64,000 nt of DNA, taken from positions 62,001-126,000 of the forward strand of contig CACEDQ010000001.1 in NCBI GenBank assembly GCA_902558375.1. The letters run 5' to 3'. Source of the stretch: an uncultured SAR86 cluster bacterium (lineage in GTDB: Bacteria; Pseudomonadota; Gammaproteobacteria; Magnimaribacterales; D2472). Position numbers and translations under genes: made by a program. Positions 17,945 through 28,131 of this stretch are shown in pieces. Position 1 is the first letter of the stretch, and every line of letters begins with the position of its first letter. Under the pieces are notes generated by a model. It had not been told where the DNA came from, did no database searches, and was given only the letters and a program-made list of their open reading frames with translations.

Positions 17945-19750
17945 ATGAAAAAAGTATCTATTTTATGCTTATTTTTTTTATCAGCATGTGGGGGAGGTTC
18001 TTCAAATTCACCCCCTGAAACTAATAATAATAACTTTGATATTTTTTTATCGGGACTTAATTCAAATGGTTATAGCTTTGATCAACAAAATATATCTATA
18101 AGTTCAACAGATATAAATTGCTCTTATACTTTAAATAGCAGTGACTTAATTCATTTAGAAAACGATGGTAACAATAATTTTTCATTTAAAAATCCAATAA
18201 TATATGAATCCTCTGAGGTTTTTAATTTTGTTGTCACCACTGTTCCTAAAAGTAATTGCAGAAATGCGAGCAAGACTTTTTCAATAACCGTAAATAAATT
18301 TCCAACAGAATATGAGGCTTATCCTGCAAACACACCAGATCTTGCTACAGAATTTTACCAAGTTAATGACATTGGCTTTGGTGGGATTGTTATAACAGAT
18401 AGATTTTCTGCAACAATATGCTATCCAACTCCAGACGATTGTGAAGTTTGGGAAAATGAACTTTTTGGTCAAGATGCTCATAACATGACTACCGGTGACT
18501 TTAATGGCGATGGGCATGAAGACTTTGCAGTTGCATGGACATTATTTCCTCATACCGTCAGAGAAGATCAGAAAGTTAATGCTCCAATTAATATTTATTT
18601 AAATGATGGTACTGGTAGATATAAAGAAGATATTAATCTATATCAATCAGGCGAAGCTCCAACCCATCCATTTGCTTACAGACTTGTTGCTAAAGATTTT
18701 AATAATGATGGCGTTGATGATTTATTTGCTGGCTCAATGGGTATTCAAGTTAGATATGAAGACTATTCACAGAATCATATTGATCCATATCCTCATTTAT
18801 TGTTGCTATCTGACAATAACGGAAAACTTGTTGAAAGCTCATCAAATATTACAGATGACAATGATGGAAAAGGAATGCTATGTAGTTTTGCTCATGATGC
18901 CAGCGCGGGTGATCCTGATGGTGATGGAGATATAGATATTTATGCATGTAATGTTTTATTAATTAACGATGGAATTGGAAATTTTGAAATCCATCCTTAC
19001 ATTAATTTTGACTGGTCAATTAGTAATAAATATGGCAATCCTATGAGCAGTCTTGTAGTTGATCTAAATAATGATAATTATGATGATTTAGTTTTTTGGA
19101 ATTTTGATAATAGACAGCATTGGTCAGATGCTAATGAAGGGTATATTCTTTTAAGCAATGAAACACCACATATTGAAGACTGGCAAAAAGTAATTTTGCC
19201 TACAGGACCATTTGGAGAAAATCACAATAAATATAATCATGCCGCTTCCGGTGATTTTAATAATGATGGTTATATGGATATTGTTGTTGCAGTCACTAGA
19301 GACGACCCATATTATGAAGGAGCATATATTCAAGTTCTAATTAACGATGGTTCTGGGGTATTAATTGATGAAACATCCTCCAGATTTTCTAATCAACCAA
19401 GGAAAGATTCGCATCATGGTGAGGGTAATATTTATATAAGAGATATGAATAGCGATAATTTTTTGGATATTGTTCATTCAACTCGTGATTATTCAAGCGG
19501 CTATCATGGTGCCCATGTAGCAATAAACGATGGTTATGGAAATTTTAGCTCAATAACAAATGCAGATTTACCAGATAGACCAGATAGTGGATTTAATAAT
19601 TATGATATGTTGATGAAGGGAATGCCAATAAATGCAGACAATTCATCATGTTTAGATCTTATATCTGTAACTGACACTGGTTGGGGAGATGGCAGTGAAG
19701 ATACAAGAAATTATTTATTTACCCTTATCAATTTACAGTGTTACCAATAG
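17945..19750 (+). CDS. Lipoprotein with VCBS/FG-GAP repeats
   Basis: 601 residues. A lipoprotein signal ends LFFLSAC with Cys15 as the lipidation site, followed by GGGSS and a low-complexity linker. Residues about 30-115 may form an Ig-like domain. Then at least six calcium-binding FG-GAP/VCBS units of the form DFNGDGHEDF occur (also DFNNDGVDDL, DPDGDGDIDI, DLNNDNYDDL, DFNNDGYMDI), typical of a beta-propeller. Probably surface or outer-membrane anchored, with a role in binding a polymer or in adhesion; the ligand is not evident. A second, shorter protein of this type is at 28128. Confidence 0.85.
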   Translation: MKKVSILCLFFLSACGGGSSNSPPETNNNNFDIFLSGLNSNGYSFDQQNISISSTDINCSYTLNSSDLIHLENDGNNNFSFKNPIIYESSEVFNFVVTTVPKSNCRNASKTFSITVNKFPTEYEAYPANTPDLATEFYQVNDIGFGGIVITDRFSATICYPTPDDCEVWENELFGQDAHNMTTGDFNGDGHEDFAVAWTLFPHTVREDQKVNAPINIYLNDGTGRYKEDINLYQSGEAPTHPFAYRLVAKDFNNDGVDDLFAGSMGIQVRYEDYSQNHIDPYPHLLLLSDNNGKLVESSSNITDDNDGKGMLCSFAHDASAGDPDGDGDIDIYACNVLLINDGIGNFEIHPYINFDWSISNKYGNPMSSLVVDLNNDNYDDLVFWNFDNRQHWSDANEGYILLSNETPHIEDWQKVILPTGPFGENHNKYNHAASGDFNNDGYMDIVVAVTRDDPYYEGAYIQVLINDGSGVLIDETSSRFSNQPRKDSHHGEGNIYIRDMNSDNFLDIVHSTRDYSSGYHGAHVAINDGYGNFSSITNADLPDRPDSGFNNYDMLMKGMPINADNSSCLDLISVTDTGWGDGSEDTRNYLFTLINLQCYQ

Positions 19751-19754
19751 ATGT

Positions 19755-19839
19755 TGGTGCCCCATGCCTGAGTCGAACAGGCACTCCCGAAGGAACGCGA
19801 TTTTGAATCGCGCGCGTCTACCAATTCCGCCAATAGGGC
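19755..19839 (-). tRNA. tRNA-Leu (anticodon CAA)
   Basis: Minus-strand cloverleaf of 85 bases with encoded CCA. The acceptor stem pairs GCCCTAT with ATGGGGC. The anticodon stem CGCGA/TCGCG encloses loop TTCAAAA, giving CAA. The long variable arm with TTCCTTCGGGA is the class II type expected for leucine, and the T arm contains GTTCGACTC. It reads the UUG codon. Confidence 0.97.
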
Positions 19840-19887
19840 ACGGTTGGCATTGTAGCTAAGTATTAACTAATTTAAAATCAGCATCTC

Positions 19888-22012
<2,125 letters not shown>

Positions 22013-22023
22013 GATTTTTTATT

Positions 22024-22317
22024 ATGGAACAGCAACCTTCACTATGGCCAACTTTTGTAATTTTTGGTGGATTATTTTTATTCATGTATTTAATGATTAT
22101 AAGGCCACAAAATAAAAGAAATGCTCAAATTAAAGATATGCTTTCAAAGCTGGAAAAAGGATCAGAGGTTATTGCTGCAAGTGGAATACTTGGAAAAGTT
22201 ATAGATATAAGCGGGGCATATGTTTCTATTGAAATCGGAGAGAATAACGTTATTAAATTACAAAAATCAGCAATTGCTAACATTCTGCCTAAAGGCACTA
22301 TAGATTCAATTAAATAA
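22024..22317 (+). CDS. yajC: Sec translocon accessory protein YajC
   Basis: Small inner-membrane protein that associates with SecDF. 97 residues. One membrane segment (12-30, FVIFGGLFLFMYLMIIRPQ) is followed by the conserved RPQNKRNAQIKDMLSKLEKG and a cytoplasmic beta domain. It lies 11 bp after tgt and 5 bp before secD. Confidence 0.95.
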   Translation: MEQQPSLWPTFVIFGGLFLFMYLMIIRPQNKRNAQIKDMLSKLEKGSEVIAASGILGKVIDISGAYVSIEIGENNVIKLQKSAIANILPKGTIDSIK

Positions 22318-22322
22318 TTCAA

Positions 22323-24179
22323 GTGAATAAGTTCTCCATATATCAATACTTATTAATACTATTTGTATTGGTATTAGGTTTTACTTATGCACTTCCAAAC
22401 CTTTACCCAACTCAACCATCAATACAAGTTGCATATACAGATTCAGGCAAATCGGCTGATCAGATTTTATTAAATGAGTTAGAAGAAATTTTAGATAATG
22501 ACTCTATCAGCTATCAAGAAATTTTTTTAAGAGAAAATAAGATTGTTATCAAGTTCAATTCATTGGATGATCAGCTTGATTCAAAAACTATTTTGCAAAA
22601 TAAACTCTTAGATAAAGTTATTATTGCTCTAAATCTTGAACCTTCAACGCCTGATTGGCTGAAAGATATCGGAGGCCAGCCAGTAAAACTTGGTTTAGAT
22701 CTGTCTGGCGGTGTTCATTTTTTGCTTGAAGTTGATATTGATACAGCTCAACAGGGAAGATTAGAACTATTATTAGACACATATAGAAAAACTTTTAAAG
22801 AGGAGAGAATTGAATTTATAAACTCTTCAATTGATGATTTAAAATTATTTTTTGAATTTAAATCCAAAGATAGTTATAACAAAGCTTTAGCTAAATATAG
22901 AACTGATAGCCCTGGAATTAGTGGACTTCAATACATAATAACTGAAAGACCTTCAGCAAATATTCTGTTGTTAGAGTACTCTGATATAGCTCTAAGAGAA
23001 ATCAGAGATTATGCTGTCGGACAAAATTTAATGACACTAAGAAACAGAGTAAATGAGCTTGGTGTTTCTGAGCCAATTGTTCAACGTCAGGGTGCGAATA
23101 GGATTGTTGTTCAACTTCCTGGAGTTCAAGACCCCACTGCTGCAAAGAAGATTATTGGAAAAACTGCAAACTTAGAGTTCAGATTAGAAGCTAATTCTAG
23201 AACCTCTCCACTTAGAAAAGAAACATTTTCTTTTAAAGAAGACGAGTTTATGACGGCCTCTCTTGAAAAAGCTGTTGTGGTTTCTGGGGATAGAGTTACT
23301 AATGCAAGTACTGGATTTGATGAAAGCGGCTTTGCTCAGGTAAACATAACTCTTGATATGCAGGGCGGTAGAGCTATGCAAAAAGCTACTTCTGGAAATA
23401 TTGGTAGAAAGTTAGCTGTATTATTTGTTGAGCAGAAAAGTAAATCAGAACTAGTTACAAATGAGCAAGGTGAAAGCATTATTGAACAAACCACCTATAT
23501 AGAAAAAAACATAATTAGTCTTGCCACCATACAAGCTGTTTTAGGTACTAGTTTTAGAATTACTGGAGTGGGCTCACCTCAAGAAGCAAGTGAATTGGCA
23601 CTTTTATTGAGAGCTGGTGCTTTAGCTGCTCCAATGAAGTTTGTTGAAGAGAGAACAGTTGGACCAAGTTTAGGAAAAGAAAATATTGAGCTTGGAATGA
23701 AATCAATAATGATGGGCTTAGCTTTGGTTATTATTTTTATGACTGTTTATTACAGAGTTTTTGGGTTAGCAGCAAATATATCACTGTTAATTAATTTAGT
23801 TCTTATTACAGGAATTATGTCCTTGCTTGGAGCAACTTTAACATTGCCAGGAATTGCTGGTATTGTTCTTACAGTTGGTATGGCTGTTGATGCTAATGTA
23901 TTGATTTTTGCCAGAATTCGCGAGGAATTAAAAGAAAAAGATCCGCAAACAGCAATTAGAGATGGTTTCTCAAGAGCTTTTATTACAATCTTTGATGCCA
24001 ACGTAACAACATTAATTGCAGCATTAATTTTATATGTCATCGGAACTGGTCCTGTAAAAGGATTTGCGATAACACTATCTATAGGCATAGTAACCTCAAT
24101 GTTTACAGCAATAATGTGTACAAGAGCTATGGTAAATATAGTTTACGGAAATAAAAATATTAAGGTATTGAAAATATAA
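22323..24179 (+). CDS. secD: Protein translocase subunit SecD
   Basis: Uses the proton-motive force to help pull exported proteins through SecYEG. 618 residues, normal length. The first membrane helix is near 9-28, followed by the periplasmic P1 domain with the motif KLGLDLSGGVHFLLEVD near 120. Five more membrane segments fill 450-610, with GIAGIVLTVGMAVDANVLIFARIREE. Start is GTG with no nearby ATG. It abuts secF by one base. Confidence 0.97.
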   Translation: MNKFSIYQYLLILFVLVLGFTYALPNLYPTQPSIQVAYTDSGKSADQILLNELEEILDNDSISYQEIFLRENKIVIKFNSLDDQLDSKTILQNKLLDKVIIALNLEPSTPDWLKDIGGQPVKLGLDLSGGVHFLLEVDIDTAQQGRLELLLDTYRKTFKEERIEFINSSIDDLKLFFEFKSKDSYNKALAKYRTDSPGISGLQYIITERPSANILLLEYSDIALREIRDYAVGQNLMTLRNRVNELGVSEPIVQRQGANRIVVQLPGVQDPTAAKKIIGKTANLEFRLEANSRTSPLRKETFSFKEDEFMTASLEKAVVVSGDRVTNASTGFDESGFAQVNITLDMQGGRAMQKATSGNIGRKLAVLFVEQKSKSELVTNEQGESIIEQTTYIEKNIISLATIQAVLGTSFRITGVGSPQEASELALLLRAGALAAPMKFVEERTVGPSLGKENIELGMKSIMMGLALVIIFMTVYYRVFGLAANISLLINLVLITGIMSLLGATLTLPGIAGIVLTVGMAVDANVLIFARIREELKEKDPQTAIRDGFSRAFITIFDANVTTLIAALILYVIGTGPVKGFAITLSIGIVTSMFTAIMCTRAMVNIVYGNKNIKVLKI

Positions 24180-25093
24180 TGAATATTAGATTTCAATTTA
24201 TGAAATATAGAAAAATCGCTGGTATAGCCTCGATTATATTATTTTCTATTTCTGTGTTCTCTCTTTCGTTTCGCGGTCTTAGTTTAGGACTAGATTTTAG
24301 TGGCGGTACATTGGTTGAAGTTACGTATGAGACGCCCGTTGAGTTAGAGTCAATTAGAAAAACACTGACAGATAATGGCTTTGAAGACTCTCAGGTAGTC
24401 AATTTTGGTACCAATTTAGATGTTCTTATTAAAGTTGCAGATCAAAATGGCAATAGCTCGATAGGTGAGGCAGTTTATAACCTTTTGAATGAGAAAGGTT
24501 ATAAAGGTGAGCTTAAAAGAGTTGAATTTGTAGGGCCTCAAGTTGGTTCTGAGCTTCGAGATCAAGGCGGCTTAGGTATGTTGGTCGCTCTTTTTATGAT
24601 TCTTATGTATGTAGCATTCAGATTTCAGTACAAGTTTGCTTTAGGAGCTGTTACAGCATTGGGTCATGATGTAGTTATTATTCTTGGCTTATTTTCTATT
24701 TTTGCATGGGATTTTGATTTGACTGTTTTAGCAGCATTGTTAGCCGTGATTGGTTATTCATTAAATGACACAATTGTTGTCTCCGATAGGATTAGAGAAA
24801 ATTTTAGAATTCAAAGAGACATGGAACCAATGCAAATGATTGATTTATCTTTAAATCAAACGCTTGGAAGAACAATTGTTACCTCTTTAACTACTTTGTT
24901 AGTGCTATTTGCTTTATTTATTTTTGGTGGAGAAATGATAAAGGGTTTCAGTTTAGCCTTAATACTGGGTGTTATGGTTGGTACCTATTCATCTATATAT
25001 GTTGTTGCAAATATGTTGATGTCATTAACGTTAATACAAGAAGATCTAGCAATACCTGAGCCTGAAGGTGCTGAGTTTGACGAATTACCTTAA
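24179..25093 (+). CDS. secF: Protein translocase subunit SecF
   Basis: Partner of SecD. 304 residues with six membrane segments. The motif GLSLGLDFSGGTLVEV is near 32-47. The membrane domain contains VALFMILMYVAFRF and the conserved AVIGYSLNDTIVVSDRIREN. Its end overlaps the convergent suhB-like gene by 4 bp, with no terminator visible between them. Confidence 0.97.
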   Translation: MNIRFQFMKYRKIAGIASIILFSISVFSLSFRGLSLGLDFSGGTLVEVTYETPVELESIRKTLTDNGFEDSQVVNFGTNLDVLIKVADQNGNSSIGEAVYNLLNEKGYKGELKRVEFVGPQVGSELRDQGGLGMLVALFMILMYVAFRFQYKFALGAVTALGHDVVIILGLFSIFAWDFDLTVLAALLAVIGYSLNDTIVVSDRIRENFRIQRDMEPMQMIDLSLNQTLGRTIVTSLTTLLVLFALFIFGGEMIKGFSLALILGVMVGTYSSIYVVANMLMSLTLIQEDLAIPEPEGAEFDELP

Positions 25094-25887
25094 CTATTAA
25101 AGTAGGGTTTTACAGATTTAAGTATTGATTTATATACTTTTGGTGTAGAACAAATAAAATGATCCCCGTCCAAATATTTTGGATCCCCATTGAAATTGCT
25201 TATTAATGCTCCTGACTCTTGAGCAATTAGGAGACCTGCTGCAACATCCCAAAGCTTTACCCCATACGCCCACATAGCATCTATTCTGCCAGTTGAAATA
25301 TAAGCCAAATCAAGAGCTATAGAGCCTGAGGTTCGAATAGATAAATCTTGATTAGCTATCTCTTTGTAAGTTTTATCAAAGTCATATGAGTATTCAGTTT
25401 TAGCATCACTATTTTTATAAAAAGAAACCAAGGAGTCACTTAAACCTTGTTGTTTACTAACTCTTATTTTTCCATTATTTAAATCAGCACCAGAGCCTTT
25501 GGATGCAGAAAACTCTTCTCTTCTTAAAGGGTCAACAATTACTGCTGTTGTTGGTACTTCGTCAATTAAGGAGCATAGAGATAAGGCAAAATGAGGATAA
25601 CCGTTGATGAAATTTGTTTCTCCATCGATAGCCTTTAGGACCCATGTAATATTTGAATTATTAATTTCTGAACCAGATTCAGCGCCAAGAAAGTTATCCT
25701 CTGGATAATATTTTCTTATCTCATCAATCACAATACCTTCGACTCTTCTAATAATAGCTTTAAGGTATCCATCTGGACCGCCTTTTGATGCATCTAAGTT
25801 ATGAACTTTTTTTACAGCAAACTCCAGCTCACTAGCACCTTTTCTAGCAGCAATTTGATTAACATTTAATAAAGCTTGTATCGACAT
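25090..25887 (-). CDS. suhB: Inositol monophosphatase-fold protein (SuhB-like) with degraded metal site
   Basis: 265 residues aligning along the whole SuhB/IMPase family. IDEIRKYYPE, WVLKAIDGETNF, RTSGSIALDLAYISTGRIDAMW and LWDVAAGLLIAQESGA are recognisable. Several metal ligands of the family are changed: the usual WxxDPIDGTTN reads WVLKAIDGETN (first Asp to Lys), the GEES glutamate reads GAES (Glu to Ala), and the VTxxD aspartate region reads YLKAIIRRVE with no Asp. The second Asp of the DGxTN box and the late WD remain. It is probably a poor or inactive phosphatase. E. coli SuhB has a non-catalytic role in rRNA transcription, which would be compatible; that is inference. Confidence 0.85.
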   Translation of the reverse strand: MSIQALLNVNQIAARKGASELEFAVKKVHNLDASKGGPDGYLKAIIRRVEGIVIDEIRKYYPEDNFLGAESGSEINNSNITWVLKAIDGETNFINGYPHFALSLCSLIDEVPTTAVIVDPLRREEFSASKGSGADLNNGKIRVSKQQGLSDSLVSFYKNSDAKTEYSYDFDKTYKEIANQDLSIRTSGSIALDLAYISTGRIDAMWAYGVKLWDVAAGLLIAQESGALISNFNGDPKYLDGDHFICSTPKVYKSILKSVKPYFNS

Positions 25888-25922
25888 GTCGCTATTGTAA
25901 TGGAAATGGAGATAATAGGCAT

Positions 25923-26648
25923 ATGAGTTTTAAAAGTAATTTAATTAACATCGTATTAGTCGAAACTTCTCACCCAGGAAATATTGGTTCTGTTGCAAGA
26001 GCTATGAAAACAATGGGACTATCTAATCTATCTTTGGTAAATCCAAGAAAATTTCCCTCAGGAGAGGCTAATGCTTTATCTGGAAATGCTGGTGATGTAT
26101 TAGAAAATGCTCAAGTTTTTACTTCAATTGAAGAAGCCATAAAAGATAGCACTTTTGTTTATGCAACATCTTCTAGAAGCAGAACTATTCAATGGCCAAC
26201 AGTTCATGCTGAAGAGGGCGCTTCACTTATTAATAATCAGGTTACATCAGATAAAAAAATTTCTATTTTATTTGGTAGAGAAGACAGAGGTCTTACTAAT
26301 GAAGAGCTTCAGCTTGCAAATACTCATATTGAGATCCCAGCAAATCCTGAATACCCAGTATTAAATTTAGCAATGTCAGCTCAAATAGTATGTTATGAAA
26401 TATTTAAATCTCATTTTGAGCAAAAGCCTAGAGATTGGCATGACTATCCAGAAGTGGACTCAGAAAACCTACAAATGTTGATAGATCATTTTATTGAAAC
26501 AGCTATAAATATAGATGTAATACATCCTGATAATCCAAAAAAGATTATTTCAAGAATAAAACGAATGTTCTCAAGGCTTCATCCTGATGAAATGGAAACA
26601 AGCTTTATGAGAGGTTTTTTAGCTGCTATAAATAAGAAGGTAAAATAG
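25923..26648 (+). CDS. trmJ: tRNA (cytidine/uridine-2'-O)-methyltransferase TrmJ
   Basis: Methylates the ribose at position 32 of tRNAs. 241 residues. SPOUT-family motifs: LVETSHPGNIGSVARAMKTMG near the N-terminus, LFGREDRGLTNEEL in the middle and the knot segment PVLNLAMSAQIVCYEI. The C-terminal extension is typical of TrmJ. It is divergent from the suhB-like gene, an association also seen in E. coli, and next to tRNA-Glu. Confidence 0.95.
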   Translation: MSFKSNLINIVLVETSHPGNIGSVARAMKTMGLSNLSLVNPRKFPSGEANALSGNAGDVLENAQVFTSIEEAIKDSTFVYATSSRSRTIQWPTVHAEEGASLINNQVTSDKKISILFGREDRGLTNEELQLANTHIEIPANPEYPVLNLAMSAQIVCYEIFKSHFEQKPRDWHDYPEVDSENLQMLIDHFIETAINIDVIHPDNPKKIISRIKRMFSRLHPDEMETSFMRGFLAAINKKVK

Positions 26649-26702
26649 TCACTAATTACTTTGCTAATTGCCTCTGATTCCATATAATACGTCTCGCATC
26701 AC

Positions 26703-26778
26703 GTCCCGTTCGTCTAGAGGCCTAGGACACCGGGTTTTCATCTCGGCAACAGGGGTTCGACTCCCCTACGGGATGCCA
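26703..26778 (+). tRNA. tRNA-Glu (anticodon TTC)
   Basis: 76 bases with encoded CCA. Acceptor GTCCCGT pairs with ACGGGAT, with G73. The D arm contains CGTCTAGAGGCCTAGGACA. Anticodon stem CCGGG/CTCGG encloses TTTTCAT, giving TTC. The T arm is AGGGGTTCGACTCCCCT. A Rho-independent terminator follows after 11 bases. Confidence 0.97.
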
Positions 26779-26788
26779 ATTTACCAAG

Positions 26789-26815
26789 AAGCCCACAATA
26801 GTGGGCTTTTTTTAT
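26789..26815 (+). terminator. Rho-independent terminator after tRNA-Glu
   Basis: Stem AGCCCAC/GTGGGCT with loop AATA, followed by seven T residues. It ends the tRNA-Glu transcript. On the minus strand it lies past the end of the small membrane-protein gene. Confidence 0.9.
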
Positions 26816-26829
26816 GATTTATATTTTTC

Positions 26830-27000
26830 CTAGGGTTTTAATTTGTATGCTAAATACCCCAAAAAGATGCATACAAATAAGGATAAAACTGGTGGAATTA
26901 CGTATCCCCAAATAGACATCTGACCAGCAAATAAGAAATTTAGAAAGTGAACTAGGGCTGCTACAGAAAGGAATATCTTGGCAATTTTATTTTGATTCAT
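26830..27000 (-). CDS. Small membrane protein (not in ORF track)
   Basis: 56 residues, below the track cutoff. Begins MNQNKIAKIFLSVAALVHFL and has two hydrophobic segments, about 8-26 and 29-52, with a polar end YKLKP. Its ATG overlaps the TGA of the upstream methyltransferase-like gene (ATGA), so the two are probably translationally coupled. I do not recognise the family. Confidence 0.65.
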   Translation of the reverse strand: MNQNKIAKIFLSVAALVHFLNFLFAGQMSIWGYVIPPVLSLFVCIFLGYLAYKLKP

Positions 27001-27443
27001 AGCCACATTCGAACATTTTGTTTATATTGTAAGAAATCTTCTCCAAACAATCTTTCCATAACTTCTTCTTCGGGCTTAATTTGAAATTTAGTTATGTAGA
27101 TAGTAAATAGAAGAGTGAAAAGGGTGCCAGCAACCAAATTAAACATTAATGCTAAACCTAATAAAATTAAAGCCATACCTAAATACATTGGATTTCTTGA
27201 ATATTTAAAAACACCAGAGGTGACTATAGAAGAAGCATTTTCAATTGTTATAGGATTGACGGTTGTATTTTGCTTTTTGAATAAGCTTACAGCTAATACA
27301 AGAATTGATAACCCAGCAAAGTAAAAGATATAACTTAATATAGTTAAAAATTCTAAATTAGATTCTGGGAAGTATTCTTGTGAAAAATATATACATAACC
27401 CAAAGAACAAAGTAACAATTGGAGGTGGTATTTTATTTCTCAT
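26997..27443 (-). CDS. Isoprenylcysteine carboxyl methyltransferase (ICMT)-family membrane protein
   Basis: 148 residues with about four membrane segments. The C-terminal half carries the family pattern: SGVFKYSRNPMYLGMALILLG near 90-110, EEEVMERLFGEDFLQY near 123-138, and a VRMW-type end. Such bacterial proteins are predicted SAM-dependent methyltransferases of small hydrophobic substrates or lipids; the substrate is unknown. First gene of a two-gene minus-strand unit with the 56-residue membrane protein. Confidence 0.82.
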   Translation of the reverse strand: MRNKIPPPIVTLFFGLCIYFSQEYFPESNLEFLTILSYIFYFAGLSILVLAVSLFKKQNTTVNPITIENASSIVTSGVFKYSRNPMYLGMALILLGLALMFNLVAGTLFTLLFTIYITKFQIKPEEEVMERLFGEDFLQYKQNVRMWL

Positions 27444-27500
27444 GATTTAATCCTAAACAATGCGTTTTATATTAACAAATTGTTATGGCATTATTGAGAA

Positions 27501-27797
27501 ATGAAAAAACTAATAGCTCTATTACTTCTATTACCTTTACTGATATTACTTCTATCACCTTTACTGATTAGTGAAGAAAAACAAGAAGAGAGATTGGTTT
27601 CAGAACTTACAGTTGATGAGCTCAAAGAGGTTGTTAAAGAAATTGTTGAAGAAACAATAGAACAATGTGTAGTTATTGGCACTATGGAGGGAAGAGCTAA
27701 AGTTAACTTAAAAGTTGAAGGTGAAGTTGTAGCAAAAATGGAATGCGAACTGAATAAAACAAAAATTAATGACTCTATCAAAAACAAAAATCTTTAG
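27501..27797 (+). CDS. Hypothetical exported protein with duplicated signal-peptide core
   Basis: 98 residues, not recognised. Strong signal peptide or anchor MKKLIALLLLLPLL followed by ILLLSPLLIS. The mature part begins with charged residues (EEKQEERLVSELTVDEL) and contains two cysteines, near 56 and 82, that could form a disulfide. The hydrophobic core is encoded by a 24-bp tandem repeat. The antisense ORF 27491-27787 is its shadow. Overlaps the next ORF by 29 bp. Confidence 0.65.
   Translation: MKKLIALLLLLPLLILLLSPLLISEEKQEERLVSELTVDELKEVVKEIVEETIEQCVVIGTMEGRAKVNLKVEGEVVAKMECELNKTKINDSIKNKNL
27521..27568 (+). repeat. 24-bp tandem repeat, two copies
   Basis: ATTACTTCTATTACCTT... at 27521-27544 is followed directly by a second copy at 27545-27568 with one T-to-C difference. 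It encodes the two halves of the hydrophobic core (LLLLPLLI and LLLSPLLI) of the exported protein. Eight codons per unit keep the frame, so copy number could vary without a frameshift. Confidence 0.9.
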
Positions 27798-28131
27798 TTT
27801 AATTGGTGCTTTATTTACATTGCCTTTAATTGCTTCAGAAGCTGAAATAAATAAAATTTGGTGTGATTCTCAAAATGGTTTGGCAGAGATACAAACAAAA
27901 GATAAAACCTTTGTTGATTGTCTAACAAGCATTTATTCAGTTGAAGCAGAATATGATTACAACTGGAAAGAGGCTATTGGTCAGTCACTACATTATGCAG
28001 AAACTACCGGAAAAGAAGCAGCTATATTGCTCATAATAAGAAAAAAATCTAATAAAAATTATTTAAATGAACTCACACGAGTAATTGAAAGATTTGATCT
28101 GCCTATAACAGTTTTTACTATTGCGGAATGA
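27769..28131 (+). CDS. Hypothetical exported protein
   Basis: 120 residues. A signal peptide (MTLSKTKIFSLIGALFTLP, cleavage near IASEA) precedes a mature domain. It includes IWCDSQNGLAEIQTKDKTFVDCLTSIYSVEAEYD and GKEAAILLIIRKKSNKN. Two cysteines at about 32 and 50 may pair. The second half has the alternating pattern of an endonuclease-like or alpha/beta domain, but I cannot name a family. Its stop overlaps the start of the next lipoprotein by 4 bp, so they are co-expressed. Confidence 0.65.
   Translation: MTLSKTKIFSLIGALFTLPLIASEAEINKIWCDSQNGLAEIQTKDKTFVDCLTSIYSVEAEYDYNWKEAIGQSLHYAETTGKEAAILLIIRKKSNKNYLNELTRVIERFDLPITVFTIAE

Noticed and set aside
27491-27787. Minus-strand 98-residue ORF
   Set aside because: Exact antisense of the exported protein at 27501; its Ser/Thr-rich composition is a mirror of Leu/Glu codons. 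The plus-strand frame has the signal peptide and start context.
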